From Priapulus caudatus (Eukaryota > Priapulida > Priapulimorpha > Priapulimorphida > Priapulidae): a stretch of 53,571 bases of DNA. The translations under genes were made by a program, and so were the position numbers. The notes under the pieces are model-generated. The model was not told the origin of the DNA. It did no database searches and saw only the letters and a list, made by a program, of their open reading frames with translations. Positions 37,050 to 48,264 of the stretch are shown one piece after another. Positions within the stretch are counted from its first letter, which is position 1. Every line of letters begins with the position of its first letter. The stretch is from assembly GCF_000485595.1 (NCBI RefSeq), contig NW_014578594.1, positions 2,501-56,071 on the forward strand, written 5' to 3'.

Positions 37050-38532
37050 TCATCTGCGTACGTGCGACTACAAACGTAGTCGCAGCGCTTCCATCGCAAA
37101 TACGCCGTGCTACCGTATCGATTGCCAATACCCACGGCGACGCAACGCGCCTGCGCGTTATATCATTATAATGCGCCCCGCCAGCAGAGAGGCTTCCGCG
37201 CGCGTGGGTGTATCAACGCGCATGCGCACACCGTCACGGCGACGTTTGCGTCATAGCGTGAAAATCCGCACAACGGCGCAACGGCGCACGGTATCACTGA
37301 ATGAAAACGTAGCGACTGACTGGCTGACTACGTCGCTTGCATCCTCGGACCGAACGCTAACAACGTAGCCGTAGGTCACGGTGTGACCGTACCTGATCAC
37401 CCACACAGCGGCGCCGAGTACACCGCGGCCACGTGCGTGTATGTATGTAGGTATATGCAAGGGGCAGCTCGCCTGTGGTCGTGAGTGTACGCGTGTGTGT
37501 GTGTGTGTGTGAGACTCGAGAGAGAGAGTGTGTGTACACACACACGGTTGCTGGGAATCGCCGTAGCGGCAACGTACGGAGAGGAACGTGCGGTCTGTTA
37601 TTGACCAACGGCGCGTATAGCGTGCGCGTGCATCGATCGAGCGTAGCTGCGGCGCGAGGCAAAGAAAGAGGAAGAGGAGGCGGAGGGATCGAGTGAGAGG
37701 CAGGAGACGTGCTGTATGCTGCAGCGAACGCGTGAGGACACGGACACACTCGTGCGTGAGGCAGTCTTCATCGTGAGTACATGGAGGACGGCTTGCTGTC
37801 AATCACTATAGCGGATCACAACAAACCGGATCCTCCACGGTAGCGATAGAACAGCGTGGATCTAACAGGACGAGGTAGTGGAGAAGGCAGCATCGGCGAA
37901 ACAGCTAGCGGAGGAAGTAGCAGCTAGGCGTAGGAGAAGATAAGCCAGCGGTGGAACCAGCAATGCCGAGATGACCAGCTAGCAGAGGAGGCAACAGTAG
38001 CGCTAGCCGCAAGCAACATAACCGAAATCACTGCGACACGAGAGGTACGCACGTGCTCACCCAGTCTAGCTAATACATTGACATCGAGCCTAGCTGGTGG
38101 AGCGATAGTAACAGGTGACGGGAGCGTCTCCACCCGATATCCTCAACAGTATCAGGAGAACGACAGAGGAGACGGCTAGAGAAGAAATCAGCAGTAGAAG
38201 CTGACTATAAAGACACCGCACATACGGTCGCTGACTACAGCAGCGTGAGAGGGTGCATGGTGGAAGGCAGCGGTGGCTGCGGAGCCTCCATCTCACAGTC
38301 ACACCATGGCTGTGGCTTCGACAAGGACCTATAGCGATGTACGACGGAGATAAACCGAGACAGGAATCTAAACGCGTCAGCCACGTATACGGCCGTCACC
38401 TGAGGCGGGCTGTGTAAAACAAAGACAGCAGAAGAAGCACACAAAGGATGACGTCTCACAGGCGGTGACGTACTAATTGCGCAGCAGCGGCATTGCCAGA
38501 GAAACAACGACCGAGCAACTCACCGAAACAAC
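37050..38532 (+). promoter_or_regulatory. Probable internal promoter and 5' UTR region of the short TBC1D30 isoform
   Basis: Sequence character changes near 37.05 kb from AT-rich intron to CpG-rich DNA. Two NRF-1-type palindromes are visible, GCGCCTGCGC at 37147-37156 and GCGCATGCGC at 37218-37227, a motif typical of CpG promoters without a TATA box. A (GT)n tract with a CA tail lies at 37495-37550. A 183-codon open frame on the - strand (37251-37802) is rich in TH and LR low-complexity sequence, matches nothing I know, and I treat it as non-coding. From about 37.8 to 38.5 kb the sequence is purine-rich, with no homologous exon that I can see. Confidence 0.45.
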
Positions 38533-38587
38533 ATGGCCGCCCTGATGGCGAGCGTACGCGACAACTTCATCGGGTACTTCCGAACAG
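38533..38587 (+). CDS. TBC1D30: Alternative first coding exon of TBC1D30
   Basis: The exon encodes MAALMASVRDNFIGYFRT and one base of the next codon, ending ACAG|gtatgt. Joined to 38781 it reads RTG-EDTRIRFSVEP. The upstream coiled-coil exon (35220-35416) ends in the same phase, with C before gtaagt, and would give KHR-EDTRIRF. Two mutually exclusive 5' exons therefore fit one acceptor, which implies two promoters. The 5' UTR extends upstream by an unknown distance. Confidence 0.8.
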
Positions 38588-39086
38588 GTATGTACCTACT
38601 GACGACGACTGGACAGAGGGCGCTGGCACTTAAACCACGCCATACTGAGGTCACTCGTCAGGGGGCGCTAGTGCAGGAACGGCATCCAATCGAGGTGGAC
38701 CACACGAGGGCGCACCGCGTCTGGCGGAGGGAGGTGTACGTATATATTCACGCGTGATTCTCTCTCTCTCGTGTCCGCAGGTGAGGACACGCGGATTAGG
38801 TTCAGCGTGGAGCCGACAGCAGGAGAGGAAGGGTTCCAGCAGTGGAAGCACGCGCTCAAGGCCGTGGCTAGACTGCCGATGGGCATCCCACACGAGTTCC
38901 GCAGGAAGGTGCGTGTGTGCGGCCGGGACGTGTCGTGCCGGTCGATGTGAACGTGAGTGTGGAGGTGTGGTACCTAACAAGTGTACATGAGTGTAGATGT
39001 GCGGTACGAGTGTGTGGTGGGTTGAGGTAGTGATGTCATCAGGAATGTATAATATAGACTATATTATATATATATATATATACACG

Positions 39087-39127
<41 letters not shown>

Positions 39128-39799
39128 TCTACAGGGGTAGAAATTAACTTTTGAACACGGGAGTCCAATTACGAACTCTCTACCCTCAAAAAGAGGGAGT
39201 TCGCAACAAAATGAGGGAGTCCACAGTCTGAGGTTCAAAATTAAAGATATTAACAATAACGCATGTGCTTATTTTTAAGATTCATGCAGTTCCACGTCTG
39301 TCAAATTTTCTTTAGACATTAGCTGAACAAATACAGTAATTCCGCGAGGCCTTGCTCCGGAACGAACTAGTTAGTATGGCAAAATTTTCAGGGAGTCACG
39401 GACTCCTGCATATGTCAAATCAGGGAGTCCGACAGTAAATCAGGGAGTATTTGACTCCGGACTCTCGTTAATTTCGCACCTTGTAGACTATATTATACTC
39501 TATATTATACATATATATATACAGGGTGCGAAATTAACGGGAGTCCAGAGTCAAATACTCCCTGATTTACTTCGTTCCAGAGCACGGCCTCGCGGAATTA
39601 CTGTATTTTTTCAGGTAATGTGCAAAGAAAATTTGGCAGACGTGCAACTGCATGAATCTTAAAAATAAGCACATGCGTTATTGTTAATATTTTTAATTTT
39701 GAACCTCAGACTGCGGACTCCCTCATTCTTCTGCGGACTCCCTCTTTTTGAGGGTAGGGAGTCCATTGGACTTCCTTGTTCAAAAGTTAATTTCTACCC

Positions 39800-39837
<38 letters not shown>

Positions 39838-42800
39838 TCTATATATAGACTCTATGTCATGTATGATGTGGAATAGTGCATGAGATAGTGAGGTTACATG
39901 AAAAAGGGGTGATAGGTAGAAGACTGCTCAAAATTTAAGGTATTTAAGGAAAGACGGTTACTAGAAGGAGAGGGAGGGTTAAGAGAGGGGGGGGGCAGAG
40001 AGAGAAAAAGTTCACTGTAAAGTGGGCACGGAGTTGCTATGGAGTGAATGTCACTATAAAGAATAAAGCCTGCTACAGAAGGATGTGGTGTCATGAGAGT
40101 AAATATGTGAGGGAATGTTAGTAAATAGTAAAAATTGCACGAGAGTTATTGCTACAAAATTTTCTCATGTGTAACATATGTAACCAGACCATGTATACTT
40201 GCTTGCTGCACTATGGCTACACCACTCACTGAAATACGACTGTCAATATTGTTCAACCACTCTTGCATGGCAATGCCATTCGCCCTATGAGCTCAATGGA
40301 ATAGTATTTGGGCACTGTAGCTGATCTATAACCCAATAGGGGCAATGCTTGGTCTGCTATACTGGGGCTATACTACACAAGTAATACTCTCAAAATGATA
40401 ATATTTTAAATACACAGTGGCATGTAATTCGTTTATGCAAGTAAAGTGGTGCGTACGTGCAACCTGTGAATGTTGAAATAGACCAGCCTGAGCCCTCTTC
40501 AATAGATTGCTGACGACAGATGCACACAGATCACTGCGTTTGACAGATTGCACAGATGTCATTGCAGTCACATCCCCACAGCTGTTGTTTCATCGCTGTT
40601 TCCCTGCATGTAGATATGGCTGCGCCTGGCTGAGGACCACATACGCGAATCAAAGCTCGACTGGGAGAAGACGAAGCGTGTGTGCTTCAACGAGCGCAGC
40701 AACCCAGACGACAACAAGCTGGGAAGACAAATCGTCAAGGTGTGAAAAGCATTGGAAACTGCCATCTTGCCTCAATTTCATTTCACTCCCAAATGATTAC
40801 GACCCCCCTGTGTTTTTTTCAAAAATTGACGCAGCAATAATCATATAATTGGGTGGGTTACCCACCTGCTAATCCTCAGAATTTCGATTCCGATTTCATT
40901 GTTTATGTTTGCAATTTTAGAGATAAAAAAGATTATTAGAATCAATGATTATTGATGCCACAGTATCAAAGTCAGTGGTTGTCCCAAAATTAAATATTCA
41001 AATACCACCCAGCATTGCTTACAGACTGTGAGGAAATCCATCACACATATAATCTAAATCTCCAATAAATCACAATCCTTAATCCATCTCTACGAATCTA
41101 ATCGAATGCACGTCGATGTGTTTTTGATGTGAATTGCTCTGCAGGACCTGCACCGGACAGGTTGGAACGGTTTCTCGGGCCAGGAGGCCGAGGACGACCG
41201 GGCAACGCTCAAGCGTGTGCTGCTCGCGTACGCGCGCTTCAACAAGGCCGTCGGCTACTGCCAGGGCTTCAACGTGCTCGCGGGACTCATCCTGGACGTC
41301 GTCGAAAGGAAGGAAGACGATGCGCTCAAGGTCAGCACTCAAGGTCGTGTCTGCCCGTGACTGGTCTTGGTCATTCCCTGCTCTCACTAGGAGATCTATT
41401 GAGTATTATATCTGTGGGTGGATGCGTGAGAGGTCGCTGTGTGTTACTAGAACGAGCAGGAAGAGAAATGTGCCACGATCGCGTAATGTTGTTCTAACGG
41501 CGTCGTAAAGTTGTCGTAACATTGTCATATGTTGCCGTAACGTTGCCCGGATGTCGTCGCAACATTGTTGCAACCTTGTCGTAATGTTAACTAACGTTTT
41601 CGTAACATTTTTATAACCTGATTAATGTAACACTGTCGTAATTATTGCTGTTTCCATTCTTTAATATTGCACGTGGCTCCCCTCCGGTCGTTAGTAAGGA
41701 CGGTCATATGCGGAAACGTTGGGAGAATTCGCCGACTCACAGGGATGTCATTTCTTTCCCGTCCGACTTCGTTCCAGATCATGATCTTCGTCATCGGCCA
41801 CGTGCTGCCCCAGAGCTACTTCTCCAACAACCTAAGAGCGCTGTCCGTAGACATGGCTGTGTTTAGGGACCTGCTGCGGTTGAAGCTGCCCCAGCTGGCC
41901 AGACACCTCGACCATCTACAGGATGCGGCCAAGGATTCGAATGGTAAAACTAAATCCTTACCACATGCCTGATGAATTGATTGGTCTCAAGGGGTTTGTT
42001 GTGTTATGAAGAAGCATAAAGTGTGGTCGTCGTAGGTGGTGTTTGGCAAGTGTGTAGTGTGTGTAGTGATGTGCAAACATTCCACTCTGGAGTAAAAATG
42101 CACGATCACTATCCACGTATGTCAGGGTTCTCCCTAGACCTTCACCACATGTCAGAACCGATCGGGGATCCGATGTGCTCGCAAAGCTGAAGTTATTTTG
42201 GACGTCCAATAAATTGGGATGTCTTATCCCAACACAGACCTGCTGTCCTATTACAGCTTGATATCTACGTCAACGTGTTGAGGTTGCTTGCGAAATGCAT
42301 AAATATACATATAGTATATACATATATACATATACATACATATGTATATATATATATATATATACATATAGTTGGCTGCTATTAGCAGTCCATGATGAAA
42401 TGCCCAATTACCTAACATCCCTTGTGAAATTCTTGGGTAGAACCCTGAATACACTTGAATTGACGTTCATTCGCTTGACGTACCGTGATGTTCACATGAT
42501 GCCCTTCTCCTCGTTAACTAAACCTCCCGATTGCTGTTCCACCCACAGGTTCGCACTACGAACCGCCGCTCACGAACGTGTTCACCATGCAGTGGTTCCT
42601 CACGTTGTTCGCGACCTGCCTGCAGAAGTCGACCGTGCTGCGCGTGTGGGACTCGATCCTGCTCGAGGGGTCAGAGGTCATCCTACGCACGGCTCTCGCC
42701 ATATGGGGGAAGTTGTCGCCGAGGTTCGTCACCTGCAATTCTTCTCCAACTTTTGCGTGGTATCGACGTGTAGATCCGAATCCTGTTCTTTCCCTCACAG

Positions 42801-45800
42801 GCACTGTGTTTGCAGGACACTTCTGACACCATGTAGCAGTTATTGATGTGAAGACTCTTATACTCGTGGAAGATATTGATGGACGATACAAATGTTGTCT
42901 CATGGTTCAGTCATCTTTATTCTTGCCAACCACCATATTGCCCTGCGCCACATGCATACCACATAAACATGGATGATACCACACACACCGTGTCTCATGC
43001 TCTGTGTAGCGGTATGAGCAAGACGTTAGCGTGTGGTGCAGATGTGGCCGCGTTGCTGTTCACATGCCTGTTAGCGTATATTGAATCACACGTACTTCCA
43101 ACTATATGTTCAAAATAGTCGAGGCACATACAGCTAGACGTGGCCACGTTTCTGTTGATGTCCTTTTTGTCTTTTTGTTTGTAATCAAGAGTGGCTATAA
43201 CTAGGTTTGATTATTCACAATGCACGTTACTTCATTCCATACCTTCATACCGCACTTCAAATACAGGATCCTTCGGTGACTATCACTGATTCAAAGAAAT
43301 TTGTCTGAAAAACAAACATCCCATTAACATCACATTACGCAGATTCAGCAGAGGCAGCGGAGGTAACTGGGCCGTCTCCATGAGATGGAGGTCCTCTGTC
43401 GACACCCCTGTGTCGGTAAAAGTTAGCGATTAACATTGTGTGACATTACCCAAAACCAGCCATGCCATGTTGGAGCTGCCGCATCATGTAAGCTACTACT
43501 ATATGTGGTCTGTGATGGGTCACCTTGCAGGATCCAGGGCGTGGACAGTGCTGACCAGTTCTACGGCACGATGGGCTTGCTCATGCAGGAGATGCTGGAG
43601 CTCAACATGATCGACTGCAAGGACCTGCTCGCCGAGATATACTCGATGGCGCCGTTCCCCTTCCCCGAGGTAGCGCGCATGACGGATGTCAACAAAACCT
43701 TTGCAAGACAATTTACTTCAAAAATAATGTTTTAGACGTATGGTGTACTTCTAAATACTTAAAAAACACTTCAATTTACTTCGAAAATAATGTTTTAGAC
43801 GGATGAAGTAGACGTAGAACTACTTATGATGTTTCTTACAACATGCCTCTGGGTTTAATCTATCATGATCACATTTCATATATTAAATAAGAGGCCTGGA
43901 CTGTCTGTATGGGATGCAATCCACCGCCACTATGCCATGTCAGTATGCCTAGCTTATAGCTCAATACCAGGCAGCTGTGCAGTTATTTGTTAACCACGCT
44001 CACCGCACACGTGCACAGGTGACGGAGCTCAGGGAGAAGTACACGTACAACATCACGCCACTGCACTCGACCGCCAAGCGTGTCAACATCTTCAGCGACG
44101 ACGAGACGGAGATGACGGAAGACGACATGGCGGCGACGATCGGCTGTTTCACGGGAATGATCCCGCCGACGCAGACGCCGTTGCCGCGGCCGCGAGGTAC
44201 AGCGCGCGAGCGTGAGTGTCGAGCGAGCGCAGGGGCTGGTGTGATGTGTGCTTCTTTGCTTCCTATAGTTTCCTTTAGCATTCGCTTTATTTTTCACTTG
44301 TTTTGTTGTTGTTGTTGTTGTTCTATTGTTGCTTGCTTTATTGTTTCTTTTGCTCGTCGTTGGCGATAGTTTCTTGTTGTTTGCGTTGCTGTATTTTTGT
44401 AATTTTTTGCCGTTCATTTTCTTTTTGCATGTGGTTTACTTTGCTGTTTGCTGTGTATGCATGTCATTTACTTTACTGCTTGCTTTGTCTGTCCTATAGT
44501 TTACTGTGCTGTTTGCTTTGATGTTTGTCCTATAGTTTACGTTGCTATTTGCTTTGTTGTTTGCCTTGTCATTTACATTGTTGTGTGCCTTGTAATAATT
44601 ATCATGATTCCATTGTCACTTGTTTTATCACTGCAAGCACGTGGTAGGCGGTGAGTTACCACTAACCCCACTATATTCCCGCTGCAATGGCGAAAGTTAA
44701 TGTGTGCGTGCGTGCGTGTGGAAGGTGGTACTTGCTTGTACATGCGTTACTCTGACGTGACTGTTGCGCTTGCAGCCGACGATGGGCACATTCTCGACAT
44801 ACAGTCAGTGACACCGGGAGCTCTCTCGCCGCAGCCAGACATGGGTAGCCCCTGGCAGCAGTCGACCCTGGAGCGGACGACGATGGACATCACGACACTG
44901 CGGAAGCAGTACGGCAAGCTGAGGGAGCGCCAGGCACAGGCACAGATCATACTGGCAGGTGAGGTGGAGACAACATAGGGGGCATGCATTGGGTCTGCGC
45001 TCGCCTTTGTCTCTGTCACTGTTATCAATAGATGCTTAAATGTAATTGGTCGAATTAAATCTGTCTTTTATTTCTCTCTTTCTTACTCTTGCTCTTGCTC
45101 TCCTCCTCTACCTCTCTCTCTTATATACGTATATACGTACATAAATATTGGTCTGAGATATGCCCTACTGATCATCATTCACCTGTAACTCACTCACTAA
45201 TTCTTTGCGTTGTGATAACAGGCGCCCACGCGCAGCGAAAGCCAGCGCGCGAGCGTCACCAGCACCAGCGCGCGCCGCCGACCGGCACCTTCCCGCCAAT
45301 GACAGGCGCTCCAATCATCATTAATCACCTCTACCTGAGCAACAGCAGCGGTGGCCGTGGGAGGGGAGTGAGGAGTGGCCGGGGAGGTGTGGCAAACCCG
45401 TGCCACGGTGTCAGGACAATGCAGCCGTCGCAGCGGGACCGACACGGACTGGTGGAGGCGCGCAATGGCACGCAGGCCGACGTCAGTACTCCTGCTCACG
45501 CCAGCGCTGACGTCCCCTCACAGGGGGACCGACATGGACTGGTGGAGGCGCGCAACGGCACGCAAGCCGACGTCGGTGCTCCCGCGTACGCCACCGCTGA
45601 CTTCCCCTCGCAGGATGGGGAAACGGAGGACTCCGTCGAAGAGGGAGAGAACAGTCGTCGCGGCGACGATGACGACGACAACGTGCAACGAACGCGCTCG
45701 GCTACGTGTCCCGCAGCCGCCGAGCCGCCCAGCGACGACGGAGAAGCCACTGCTGCAAGCGAGGGGGGAGGAGGATGGGGAGGAGGTGCCGCCGCAGGAC

Positions 45801-46117
45801 TTGCCAACGTGAAGCCACGGCGCACGACGAGCGTGTCCATCTGCGAACCGTTGTCGTCGCAGCGACCGACGACGAAGTCGACGCACTACCCCTTCCCGAG
45901 GCGACACAGCCTGCAGCGCAGCAACGTGTGCATGCAGCTTGGCATGTACGGCCACCGTGCGGGCGTGGTCGGAGCGGGCGTGGCGTGCGGGGGCGATCCT
46001 AGCAGTCGGCACGTCGGGGACGCCGCGGAGCCGGGAGTTACAGAGATCAAGGCGTCGCACATCAACCAGTGCCTGCACAGACAGTACATGGCTCAGATCA
46101 AGGTGGAGCGGAACTAA
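38533..46117 (+). CDS. TBC1D30: TBC1 domain family member 30, short isoform, 10 coding exons
   Basis: Rab GTPase-activating protein; the vertebrate family member acts on Rab8 and affects primary cilia (family knowledge). Exons: 38533-38587, 38781-38908, 40614-40739, 41145-41330, 41778-41943, 42549-42723, 43531-43669, 44019-44196, 44776-44958, 45222-46117. All introns are GT-AG, all phases agree, and the total is 2232 nt (743 residues plus stop). The TBC domain covers about residues 53-325. The arginine finger IVKDLHR (R107) spans the exon 3/4 junction, and the glutamine finger YCQ (Q143) lies in exon 4. Further family blocks are FNERSNPDD, ALSVDMAVFRDLL, NVFTMQWFLTLFATC, MAPFPFPE and ELREKYTYNITP; the last begins the DUF4682-like C-terminal part. 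The tail keeps INHLYL and QLGMYG. The start ATG has a good context (A at -3, G at +4). The human protein also has a short isoform joining at the same phase-1 site with G before the DTKLKF-like sequence. Identification is very secure; the exact 5' end is less so. Confidence 0.96.
39132..39483 (+). mobile_element. Short inverted-repeat element (hAT-like ends), copy 1
   Basis: Begins CAGGGGTAGAAATTAAC and ends GTTAATTTCGCACCTTG, so the ends are roughly inverted. It contains several GGGAGTCC/GGACTCC motifs and no coding capacity. It is flanked by AT microsatellite that hides any target duplication, and paired head to head with 39522-39802 inside the TBC1D30 intron before exon 3. The hAT assignment rests only on the CAGGG end type. 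Confidence 0.6.
39522..39802 (-). mobile_element. Short inverted-repeat element, copy 2, inverted relative to copy 1
   Basis: Begins CAGGGTGCGAAATTAACG and ends AATTTCTACCCCTG. It is the reverse complement of most of 39132-39483, lacking about 70 bp around the GGGAGTCACGGACTCC block. The pair can fold into a hairpin of about 300 bp with a short AT spacer. TATATATA flanks both sides. Confidence 0.6.
41505..41640 (+). repeat. Short minisatellite in TBC1D30 intron 4
   Basis: Degenerate 12-15 bp units of the type GTCGTAACATTGT, about nine copies, between exons 4 and 5. Confidence 0.75.
42123..42447. mobile_element. Degenerate hAT-like MITE
   Basis: The left end CAGGGTTCTCCCTAGA and the right end (reverse complement CAGGGTTCTACCCAAGA) are imperfect inverted repeats of about 24 bp, extending to TTCAC. 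The interior is AT-rich and includes a (TA)n/(ATAC)n tract at 42300-42370. I see no clear 8-bp target duplication, so it is old or partly rearranged. It lies in the intron before TBC1D30 exon 6. Confidence 0.55.
43705..43800 (+). repeat. Two-copy tandem duplication in TBC1D30 intron 7
   Basis: CAATTTACTTCAAAAATAAT through GTTTTAGACG occurs at about 43709 and 43772, with one change (A to G). Confidence 0.85.
44290..44640 (+). repeat. T-rich minisatellite in TBC1D30 intron 8
   Basis: A (GTT)n start, then irregular units combining GTTTACTTTGCTGTTTGC and GTCCTATAG. Only T-rich frames occur here. Confidence 0.75.
45425..45604 (+). repeat. In-frame 90-bp tandem duplication in the last TBC1D30 exon
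   Basis: Two 30-residue units (45425-45514 and 45515-45604), both containing DRHGLVEARNGTQADV. They differ at a few codons, so the duplication is not brand new. Each unit starts PSQ, encoded by CCGTCGCAG or CCCTCACAG. The frame is kept. The unit lies in the unstructured region between INHLYL and the conserved QLGMYG tail. Confidence 0.9.
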
Positions 46118-46450
46118 CGAGAGTAGAGAGCAGTGTGGTACTACAACGAAAGCTTGAGTGCGAGATGGGACATGGCTCAGATCTCAGGGTGGAACTGAAC
46201 AAGAAAGAGAGCGAGAGAGAGAAAGAGAGAGGGAGGGGAGGAGAGATATGCTGTACTAAAACGAAAGCTTCGTGTGATATGGTACATGGCTCAGATTAAG
46301 GGTGGAACAGAATAAGAAAGAGAGCGAGAACGAGAGCGCGCGAGAGAGAGCAAGAAAGGGGGGGGGGAAGATATGCTGTACTAAAACGAAAGCTTCGTGT
46401 GATATCGTACATGGTTGAGATCAAGCTCAGACTGAACTAGAGAAAGAAAA
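46085..46450 (+). repeat. Tandem copies of the TBC1D30 stop-codon segment in its 3' UTR
   Basis: The end of the coding region (ACATGGCTCAGATCAAGG through the stop and the following CGAAAGCTT) recurs three more times, at about 46170, 46285 and 46408, with a period near 115-120 bp. The copies are joined by AG-rich spacers and a conserved ACGAAAGCTTCGTGTGATAT stretch. The repeats are outside the frame. Confidence 0.85.
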
Positions 46451-46659
46451 TCTGTACAACGAAAGCTGCACTGTGAGACGTTATGTGACACAACGACCTG
46501 ACAACACTTCACTGAAGTTATGCACTAATGGTGAATTGCCATGGTTACAGTAATATTACACTCACTTCCTTACACTCACTTCCATGCTTGATCCATTGAG
46601 CAGAATTTGGAGATTTGCCAAATAATTTCGCCCCCTGAAAAATTCACATTCAGATTTCA

Positions 46660-46665
46660 ATTAAA
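46660..46665 (+). terminator. Candidate poly(A) signal of TBC1D30
   Basis: ATTAAA about 545 nt past the TAA. It is the nearest reasonable hexamer on the + strand; the motif is common by chance in this AT-rich region. Confidence 0.25.
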
Positions 46666-48264
46666 GTAATCTGATCTCAAAACACGTATGCATGGGTAGG
46701 TATATTATTGATTTTAGTAATTGTGCGCAGTGGAGAATGAAATAGCAGAGTTGGATTGCTGTCAGGTATGTATGAACAATCTCGTCATATTTTTATCCTT
46801 TGTTAGATCAAAATATAATAGTGCGTATGAAACTAACTGCAATAATTAGGTCTACAACGAGATAATGAACACACGACTGAATTAATTATACTCACAATGA
46901 TACAGACAGTATGCTAATCATGCCGTGGTGGCATGCAGCTTAAAACACGAAATACTGTCGAAAGCACGAAGTACTTGCTCAATGCTGTACTGTAAATTTA
47001 AGGTTGTGAGGCATACTGCTCGTTATGTAAGTATCCTGCATATTATAGGTGGAGTAAGTAACACGTCTCTTGTGTCCCTTCGCTGGTTGGCGACCGTATA
47101 TTACGTGCCTAGAACCGAGGTTAGCACGGGCTGTCGCATTTACCAAGCAGCACAAGTGAAGCATGTACATTTCAACTAGATGCGAGCATGTATAGCGTAG
47201 ACAAAGATGGCATATCAAATGTAGTGTAACGGATGGTGATATTGTGCCAAAAAGGGCCAGAATATCTACACAGTTAATAGCTCTCGAATGTTAGGCATAT
47301 GTGATGTAGTGATGCAAGGCATGTATTGAAACATAAATTCGAGGTAAATGAAATTTGTTCTTACCGACAGTATATAGGGAAATTTTAGAGCAGCTAGGGT
47401 AAAACAGAGTAAATATGAGGGAAACTTCAGGGTAAATAATAATATTTATCAGTAAGGGTAATGCTATGATTTATAAGCAGTCAGGGTAAACCAGAATGCA
47501 GAACTTGTTTTGAGCAAGGTTTTCATTGTCTGGTGAGTTAACAATGAAAAATAAACTGTCAATTTATGCTGATGTTAACCACATTCTCTGTATTATCAAC
47601 TATTTACAGTATGGATATACATGGTTCATATTAAAAGATGATGCAAACAATTACGTTACAGCTACAAACAATTCATCATACTTTCCCGTAGAATTTCATA
47701 GCAAAATACGACAGTTCATCATAAGGTTCGTCTACTATGTACAACTCTCCTCATGTGTTCAGATTCCAGGCACGCACATTAAGTGTGTATATGCAAATTA
47801 CAGTAGTAGGTTAAAACGAACGCCTACAGTTACTGAAGCCACACGTGAATAAACGCAAGACTTCCATTCTCTGGTGAGTTGACGATGAAAAATTAACTGT
47901 CAAGCCATGCTAATGTTAACCAACATGCTCGGCATTATCAACTCTTTACAGCATGGCCATACCTAGTTAATGTTACAAGACCGTACACAGTTCTGCTACA
48001 TTACAGCTATGAGCAGTTAATCATCTCGATTTTCAACAATTTAAAATACGACACTTCATAATAAGGTTCGTCTATATACAACCCTTCCCCTCTGTGTACA
48101 GATTCCTGGCATGCACATTAAATGTGCACATGTGCATCACAGTAGGTTACAATGAACACCTACAGTTACTGCAACAGTCGCGTGAACAATAGCAAGGTTT
48201 TCGTTCTCTGATGAGTTGGCAAATCAACTGTAAAGTCTTCAATATGTACAGATGAATCACAGTA

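Noticed and set aside
37251..37802. 183-codon frame on the - strand upstream of TBC1D30
   Set aside because: Low-complexity TH and LR content, no homology recognised, overlaps the probable promoter.
45197..46089. Long frames on both strands opposite TBC1D30 exon 10
   Set aside because: Shadows of a GC-rich exon; only the + frame starting at 45222 continues from exon 9 in phase and has conserved motifs.
47526..47852. 108-codon frame between the two convergent genes
   Set aside because: Lies in a 340-bp tandem repeat and is not maintained in the second unit.
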